Shown here: in pieces, positions 57,226-64,000 of the stretch | How positions within the stretch are numbered: the stretch's first letter is position 1 | How the letters are laid out: each line of letters begins with the position of its first letter | DNA from: Synchiropus splendidus | Lineage: Eukaryota > Chordata > Actinopteri > Syngnathiformes > Callionymidae | Reading direction: 5' to 3' | Assembly: GCF_027744825.2 (NCBI RefSeq) | Contig: NC_071349.1 | Location: forward strand, 2,418,001-2,482,000 | Length of the DNA stretch: 64,000 bases | Position numbers and translations under genes: made by a program | Notes under the pieces: model-generated | Told to the model about the DNA's origin: nothing | What the model saw: only the letters and a program-made list of their open reading frames with translations | The model's database searches: none

Positions 57226-60200
57226 AGTAGTTGCACATCAAATCTATGCTGTCTGAAGTGTTTTTCGAAAGTTATCAACATTTTTATGTTTGGCGTTCCG
57301 GAATCGACCTTATCTCAGGCTCAAAACGCGTTTTCGGCATTGTGCCATAACTTTGCTGGGAAGCTTCAGAACATGAAATTTTCACGTCCCACTATAGCAG
57401 AAAGGGTCTTTCTAGTAGTTGCACATCAACTCTAAGCTGTCTGAAGTGTTTTTCGAAAGTTATCAACATTTTTACGTTTGGCGTTCCGGAATCGACTTTA
57501 TCTCAGGATGAAAAATCGTCTTCTGCATTGTCCCATAACTTTGCAGGGAAGCTTCAGAACATGAAATTTTCACCTCCCACTATAGCAGAAAGCGTCTTTC
57601 TGGTAGTTGCACATCAAATGTAAGCTGTCTGAAGTGTTTTTCGAAAGTTATCAACATTTTTATGTTTGGCGTTCCGGAATCAACCTTATCTCAGGCTGAA
57701 AAGGCGTTTTACGCATTGTGCCATAACTTTGCAGGGAAGCTTCAGAACATGAAATGTTCACCTCCCACTATCGCAGAAAGGGTCTTTCTAGTAGTTGCAC
57801 ATCAAATCTAAGCTGTCTGAAGTGTTTTTCCAAAGTTATCAACATTTTAATGTTTGGCGTTCCGGAACCCACCTTATCTCAGGCTGAACACGCGTTTTCG
57901 GCATTGTGCCATAACTTTGCTGGGAAGCTTCAGAACATGAAATTTTCACGTCCCACTATAGCAGAAAGGGTCTTTCTAGTAGTTGCAAATCAAATCTAAG
58001 CTGTCAGAAGTGTTTTTCCAAAGTTATCAACATTTTTATGTTTGGCGTTCCGGAATCGACCTTATCTCAGGATGAAAAATCGTTTTCTGCATTGTCCCAT
58101 AACTTTGCAGGGAAGCTTCAGAACATGAAATTTTCACGTCCCACTATAGCAGAAAGGGTCTTTCTAGTATTTGCACATCAAATATAAGCTGTCTGAAGTG
58201 TTTTTCGAAAGTTAACAACATTTTTATGTTTGGCGTTCCAGAATCGACCTTATCTCAGGCTGAAAACGCGTTGTCTGCATTGTGCCATAACTTTGCATGG
58301 AAGCTTTCGAACATGAAATTTTAACGTCCCACTATAGCAGAAAGCGTCTTTCTAGTAGTTGCACATCAAATCTAAGCTGTCTGAAGTGTTTTTCGAAAGT
58401 TATCAACATTTTTACGTTTGGCGTTCCGGAACCCACCTTATCTCAGGCTGAAAACGCGTTTTCGGCATTGTGCCATAACTTTGCAGGGAAGCTTCAGAAC
58501 ATGAAATTTTCACGTCCCACTGTAGCAAAAAGGGTCTTTCTAGTATTTGAACATCAAATCTAAGCTGTCTGAAGTGTTTTTCGAAAGTTATCAACATTTT
58601 TATGTTTGGCGTTCTGGAACCCACCTTATCACAAGCTGAAAACGCGTTTTCTGCATTGTGCCATAACTTTGCAGGGAAGCTTCAGAACATGAAATTTTCA
58701 CGTCCCACTATACCAGAAAGGGTCTTTCTAGTAGTTGCACATCAAATCTAAGGTGTCTGATGTGTTTTTCCAAAGATATTAACATTTTTATGTACGGCGT
58801 TCCGGAATCGACCTTATCTCAGGCTGAAAACGCGTTTCACGCATTGTGCCATAACTTTGCAGGGAACCTTTAGAACATGAAATTTTCACCTCCTACTATA
58901 GCAGAAAGGGTCTTTCTAGGAGTTGCACATCAAATCTAAGCTGTCTGAAGTGTTTTTCCAAAGTTATCAACATTTTTATGTTTGGCGTTCCGGAATCGAC
59001 ATTATCTCAGGCTGAAAACGCATTTTCTGCATTGTGCCATAACTTTGCAAGGAAGCTTCAGAACATGAAATTTTAACTTCCCACTATAGCAGAAAGGGAC
59101 TTTCTAGTAGTTGGACATCAAATCTAAGCTGTCTGAAGTGTTTTTCCAAAGTTATCAACATTTTTATGTTTGGCGTTCCGGAATCGACCTAATCTCAGTC
59201 TGAAAACGCGTTTTACACATTGTGCCATAACTTTGCAGGGAACCATTAGAACATGAAATTTTCACCTCCCACTATAGCAGAAAGGGTCTTTCTAGTAGTT
59301 GCACATCAAATCTAAGCTGTCTGAAGTGTTGCTCCAAAGTCATCAACAATTTTATGTTTGGCGTTTCGGAACCCACCTTATCTCTGGCTGAAAACGTATT
59401 TTCTGCTTTGTGCCATAACTTTGCTGGGAATCTTTAGAACATGGAATTTTAACCTCCCACAACAGCATAAAGGGTCTTTCTTGTAGTTGCACGTCAAATC
59501 TAAGCTGTCTGAAGTGGTTTTCCAAAGTTATCAACATTTTTATGTTTGGCGTTCGGGAACCCACCTTATCTCAGGCTGAAAACGCGTTTTTTGCATTGTG
59601 CCATAACTTTGCAGGGAAGCTTCAGAACATGAAATTTTCACCTCCCTCTAAAGCAGAAAGGGTCTTTCTTATAGTTGCACATCAAATCTAAGCTGTCTGA
59701 AGTGTTGTTCCAAAGTTATCAGCATTTTTACGTTTGGCGTTCCGGAACCCAACTTGTCTCAGGCAGAAAACGTGTTTTCTGCATTGTGCCATAACTTTGT
59801 AGGGAAGCTTCAGACCATGAAATGTTAACCTCCCACTATCGCAGAAAGGGTCTTTCTAGTAGTTGCACATCAAATCTAAGCTGTCTGAAGTGTTTTTCCA
59901 AAGTTATCCACATTTTTATGTTTGGCGTTCCGGAATCGACATAATCTCAGTCTGAAAACGCCTTTTACACATTGTGCCATAACTTTGCAGGGAACCATTA
60001 GAACATGAAATGTTCACCTCCTACTATAGCAGAAAGGGTCTTTCTGGTAGTTGCACATCAAATCTAAGCTGTCTGAAGTGTTTTTCCAAAGTTATCAACA
60101 TTTTTATGTTTGGCGTTCCGGAATCGACCTTGTCTCAGGCTGAAAACGCATTTTCTGCATTGTGCCATAACTTTGCAAGGAAGCTTCAGAACATGAAATT

Positions 60201-62509
60201 TTCACCTCCCACTATAGCAGAAAGGGTCTTTCTAGCAGTTGCACATCAAATCTAAGCTGTCTGAAATGTTTTTTCCAAAGTTATCAACATTTTTATGTTT
60301 GGCGTTCCGTAACCCACCTTATCTCTGGCTGAAAACGTATTTTCTGGTTTGTGCCATAACTTTGCAAGGAAGCTTCAGAACATGAAATGTTCACCTCCCA
60401 CAATAGCATAAAGGGTCATTCTAGTAGTTGCACATCAAATCTAAGCTGTCTGAAGTGTTTTTCCAAAGTTATCAACATTTTTACTTTGGCGTCCCGGAAT
60501 CGACCTTATCTCAGGCTGAAAACGCGTTTTCTGCATTGTGCCATAACTTTGCAGGGAAGCTTCAGAACATGAAAATTTCACCTCCGACTATAGCAGAAAG
60601 GGTCTTTCTAGTAGATGCACATCAAATCTAAGCTGTCTGAAGTGGTTTTCCAAAGTTATCAACATTTTTATGTTTGGCGTTCGGGAACCCACCTTATCTC
60701 TGGCTGAAAACGCGTTTTTTGCATTGTGCCATAACTTTGCAGTGAAGCTTCAAAACATGAAATTTTCACCTTCCTCTAAAGCAGAAAGGGTCTTTCTAGT
60801 AGTTGCACATCAAATCTAAGCTGTCTGAAGTGTTGTTCCAAAGTTATCAGCATTTTTACGTTTGGTGTTCCGGAACCCACCTTATCTCAGGCTGAAAACG
60901 TGTTTTCTGCATTGTGCCATAACTTTGTAGGGAAGCTTCAGAACATGAAATGTTCACCTCCCACTATCGCAGAAAGGGTCTTTCTAGTAGTTGCACATCA
61001 AATCTAAGCTGTCTGAAGTGTTTTTCCAAAGTTATCAACATTTTTATGTTTGGCGTTCCGGAACTCACCTTATCTCAGGCTGAAAACGCGTTTTCTGCAT
61101 TGTTCCTTAACTTTGCAGAGAAGCTTCAGAACATGAAATTTTCAACTCCCACTATAAGAGACAGGGTCTTTCGAGTAGTTGCACATCAAATATAAGTTGT
61201 CCGAAGTGTTTCTCGAAAGCTATCAACATTTTTATGTTTGGCGTTCCGGAAACGACCTTATCTCGGGATGAAAAATCGTTTTCTGCATTGTGCCATAACT
61301 TTGTAGGGAAGCTTCAGAACATGAAATGTTCACCTCCCACTATCGCAGAAAGGGTCTTTCTAGTAGTTGCACATCAAATCTAAGCTGTCTGAAGTGTTTT
61401 TCTAAAGTTATCAACATTTTTATTTTTGGCGTTCCGGAACTCACCTTATCTCAGGCTGAAAACGCGTTTTCTGCACTGTTCCTTAACTTTGCAGAGAAGC
61501 TTCAGAACATGAAATTTTCAACTCCCACTATAAGAGACAGGGTCTTTCGAGTAGTTGCACATCAAATATAAGTTGTCTGAAGTGTTTCTCGAAAGCTATC
61601 AACATTTTTATGTTTGGCGTTCCGGAAACGACCTTATCTCGGGCTGAAAACGCGTTTTCTGCATTGTGCCATAACTTTGCAGGGAAGCTTCAGAACATGA
61701 AATTTTCACCTCCCACTATAGCAGAATAGGTCTTTCTAGTCGTTGTACATCAAATCTAAGCTGTCTGAAGTGTTTTTCCAAAGTTATCAACATTTTTACG
61801 TTTGGCGCTCTGGAACCCACATTACCTCAGGCTGGAAACGCGTTTTCTGCATTGTGCCATAACTTTGCAGGGAAGCTTCAGAACATGAAATTTTCAACTC
61901 CCACTATAGCAGAAAGATTCTTTTTAGTAGTTACACATCAAATCTAAGCTGTCTGAAGTGTTTTTCCAAAGTTATCAACATTTTTATGTTTGGCGTTCCG
62001 GAACCCACCTTATCTCTGGCTGAAAACGCATTTTCTGCTTTGCGCCATAACTTTACTGGGAATCTTTAGAACATGAAATTTTCAACTCCCACTATAGCAG
62101 AAAGAGTCTTTTTAGTAGTTACACATCAAATCTAAGCTGTCTGAAGTGTTTTTCCAAAGTTATTAACATTTTTAAGTTTGGCATTCCGGAACCCACCTTA
62201 TCGCAGGCTGAAAACGCGTTTTCTGCATTGTTCCTTAACTTTGCAGGGAAGCATCAGAACATGAAATTTTCAGCTCCCACTATGACAAACAGGGTCTTTC
62301 TAATAGTTGCACATCAAATCTAAGCTGTCTGAAGCGTTTTTCCAAAGTTATAAACAGTTTTATGTTTGGCGTTCCGGAACCCACCTTATCTCAGGCTGAA
62401 AACGCGGTTTCTGCATTGTTCCTTAACTTTGCAGGGAACTTTCTGAACATGAAATTTTCAACTCCCACTATAACAGACAGGGTCTTTCTAGTAGTTGCAC
62501 ATCAAATCT

Positions 62510-64000
62510 AAGTTGTCTGAAGTGTTTTTCGAAAGTTATTAACATTTTTGTGTTTGGCGTTCCGGAATCGACCTTATGTGAGGCTGAAAACGCGTTTTCT
62601 GCATTGTGCCGTAACTTTGCAGGGAATTTTCAGAACATGAAATTTTCACCTCCCACTATAGCAGAAAGGGTCTTTCTAGTAGTTGCAAATCAAATCTAAG
62701 CTGTCTGAAGTGTTTTTCCAAAGTTCTCAACATTTTTATGTTTGGCGTTCTGGAACCCACCTTATCTCAGGCTGAAAACGCATTTTCTGCATTGTGCCAT
62801 AACTTTGCAGGAAAGCTGCATAATATGAAATTTTCACCTCCCACTATAGCAGATAGGGTCTTTCTAGTAGTTGCACATCAAATCTAAGCTGTCTGAAGTG
62901 TATTTCCAAAGTTATCAACATTTTTATGTTTGCCGTTCTGAAATCAACCTCATCTCAGGCTGAAAACGAGTTTTACGCATTGTGCCATAACTTTGCAGCG
63001 AAGGTTCAGAACATGAAATTTTCACCTCCCACTATAGCAGAAAGGGTCTTTCTCGTAGTTGCACATCAAATCTAAGCTGTCTGAAGTGTTTGTCCAAAGT
63101 TATCAACATTTTTATGTTTGGCGTTCCGGAATCAACCTTATCTCAGGCTGAAAACGCGTTTTCTGCATTGTGCTATAACTTTGCAGGGAAATTTCAGAAC
63201 ATGACATTTTCACCTCCCACTATAGCATAAAGGGTCTCTCTAGTAGTTGCACATCAAATCTAAGCTGTCTGAAGTGTTTTTCGGAAGTTATCAACATTTT
63301 TATATTTGGCGTTCCGGAATCGACCTTATGTGAGGCTGAAAACGCGTTTTCTGCATTGTGCCATAACTTTGCAGCGAAGCTTCAGAACAAAAAAATTTCA
63401 CCTCCCACTATAGCAGAAAGGGTCTTTCTAGTAGTTGCACATCAAATCTAAGCTGTCTGAAGTGTTTTTCCAAAGTTATCAACATTTTTATGTTTGGCAT
63501 TCCGGAATTGACCTTATGTGTGGCTGAAAACGTGTTTTCTGCATTGTGACATAACTTTGCAGGGCAGCTTCAGAACATGAAATTTTAACCTCCCACGATA
63601 ACAGAAAGGGTCTTTCTAGTAGTTGCACATCAAATCGAAGCTGTTTGAATTGTTTTTCCAAAGTTATCAACACTTTTATGTTTGGTTTTCCGGAATCACC
63701 CTTATCTCAGCCTGAAAACGGGTTTTACGCATTGTGCCATAACTTCTCAGGGAAGCTTCAGAACATGAAATGTTCACCTCCCATTATAGCAGAAAGGGTC
63801 TTTCTAGTAGTTGCAGATCAAATATAAGCTGTCTGAAGTGTTTTTCCAAAGTTAACAGCATTTTTATGTTTGGCGTTCCGGAATCAACCTTATGTGAGGC
63901 TGAAAACGCGTTTTCTGCATTTGCCGTAACTTTCCAGGGAATTTTCAGAACATGAAATTTTCACCTCCCACTATAGCAGAAAGGGTCTTTCTGGTAGTTG
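62510..64000. repeat. Mixed monomers after the 10-kb duplication; array continues past the window
   Basis: About eight monomers, the last cut by the window end. They resemble left-half types: 'GTTCTGAAATCAACCTCATC' with 'GCAGCGAAGG' (62,935-63,004) and 'GCTGTTTGAATTG' (63,642). Near 63,918 a monomer is one base short ('CTGCATTTGCCG'). No array edge is visible. Confidence 0.85.

Larger units (their letters stand above)
57058..57245. repeat. Representative 188-bp monomer showing every internal landmark
   Basis: This copy is close to the consensus and is used as the coordinate system for the other entries (monomer base 1 = 57,058). Order of landmarks: a T-rich run at 16-22; TTTCGAAA at 18-25 (subtype-specific); T run at 36-40; TTCCGGAA at 51-58; GAAAACGCGTTTTC at 77-90; GAAGCTTC at 115-122; AAATTTT at 131-137; AGAAAG-GGT-CTTTCT at 154-168; and the closing CATCAAATCT block. 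It carries the 'GGAACCCACC' variant at 55-64, whereas about half the monomers read 'GGAATCGACC' there. The choice of base 1 is arbitrary. Confidence 0.95.
52423..62509. repeat. About 10-kb tandem duplication, copy 2 (10,087 bp)
   Basis: Begins at the junction 52,422/52,423 with a truncated monomer and ends where the match to copy 1 stops ('CAAATCT' followed by 'AAGTTGTCTG' instead of 'CAGGATG'). Its length exceeds copy 1 by 189 bp: a 377-bp gain near 53.1-53.48 kb minus a 188-bp monomer missing near 54.38 kb. Substitutions against copy 1 include 'TTATCAACATTTTAATG' versus 'TTATCGACATTTTAATG', 'GCATAGAAGC' versus 'GCATGGAAGC', 'GTTAACCTCC' versus 'GTTCACCTCC', and 'GCGTTGTCTGC' versus 'GCCTTATCTGT'. 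Confidence 0.93.
1..64000. repeat. 188-bp satellite DNA array, about 340 head-to-tail monomers, no genes
   Basis: The same 188-bp sequence repeats from the first base to the last; for example 'AAGCTG' at position 2 recurs at 190, and subtype landmarks such as the starts of 46,163 and 46,351 are 188 bp apart. All monomers read in the same direction and I found no inversion, unique spacer or inserted element. Consensus G+C is 76 of 188 bases (40%). Most monomers carry HindIII (AAGCTT) and MluI (ACGCGT) sites, so digestion should give a 188-bp ladder. Monomers differ from one another mainly by substitutions and single-base indels. A unit this long, in homogeneous arrays, is typical of eukaryotic centromeric or pericentromeric satellites; that assignment is inference. 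I do not recognise the family from memory, so the species is left open. Confidence 0.98.

Noticed and set aside
52423..62509. Second 10-kb copy as a plain assembly duplication
   Set aside because: The copies differ by scattered substitutions and by two in-register monomer indels, and the join has its own out-of-register junction. Read support should still be checked.
1..64000. CRISPR array
   Set aside because: The units are 188 bp and contiguous, with no unique spacers between short repeats and no cas genes.
1..64000. Transposon or retroelement remains, tRNA or rRNA genes, telomeric or simple repeats
   Set aside because: Every stretch I read aligns to the 188-bp monomer. I found no terminal repeats, target-site duplications, poly-A tails, microsatellites or structured RNA motifs.
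1..64000. Naming the species or a known satellite family from the HindIII site and monomer length
   Set aside because: Many unrelated animals and plants have HindIII satellites of 150-190 bp. I do not recognise this sequence, so a name would be a guess.

Overview
The whole 64 kb window is one uninterrupted tandem array of a single satellite DNA family with a 188-bp monomer (about 340 copies). All copies are head to tail in one orientation. I see no protein-coding gene, RNA gene, transposon, unique sequence or array edge. The consensus is about 40% G+C. The reading frames that can be translated from it are by-products of the repeat. This is what centromeric or pericentromeric heterochromatin of a eukaryote looks like. 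I do not recognise the family, so I do not name the organism. Sites that differ between monomers are very often CpG to TpG/CpA changes, which suggests a host that methylates CpG in the germ line.

Each monomer, counted from the AAGCTGTCTG after the 'CATCAAATCT' block, carries short dyads at fixed positions: TTCCGGAA (51-58), a perfect 14-bp palindrome GAAAACGCGTTTTC (77-90), GAAGCTTC with a HindIII site (115-122), and the hairpin AGAAAG-GGT-CTTTCT (154-168). A fifth, TTTCGAAA (18-25), exists only in one monomer subtype. All five consensus CpGs lie in a 37-bp stretch (49-85).

Above the monomer the array is a patchwork of local tandem duplications of 2 to 54 monomers. From left to right: 1-1.9 kb mixed monomers; 1.95-4.16 kb a 1,104-bp unit twice; 4.19-6.45 kb a 1,131-bp unit twice; 6.45-7.7 kb mixed; 7.69-9.19 kb a 752-bp unit twice; 9.2-14.05 kb mixed; 14.05-14.81 kb a 376-bp dimer twice; 14.81-18.39 kb a 7-mer (1,316 bp) twice, then a 5-mer derivative (940 bp); 18.4-21.6 kb mixed; 21.62-23.50 kb a 942-bp unit twice; 23.5-26.6 kb a block related to 36.4-38.7 kb; 26.6-28.1 kb a 751-bp unit twice; 28.2-32.3 kb a separated pair of 1,071-bp blocks; 32.56-36.32 kb a 1.88-kb unit twice; 37.63-39.89 kb a 1,128-bp unit twice; 39.9-42.5 kb divergent monomers; 42.53-62.51 kb a very recent ~10-kb tandem duplication whose junction is visible at 52,422/52,423; 62.5-64 kb mixed.

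Nothing here is a gene system. What can be read is structure (regular dyads, a CpG cluster) and history (unequal exchange, conversion-like patches, a microhomology junction, related blocks tens of kb apart). All boundaries and identities were read by eye. In a repeat array a breakpoint can only be placed to the nearest distinguishing base.
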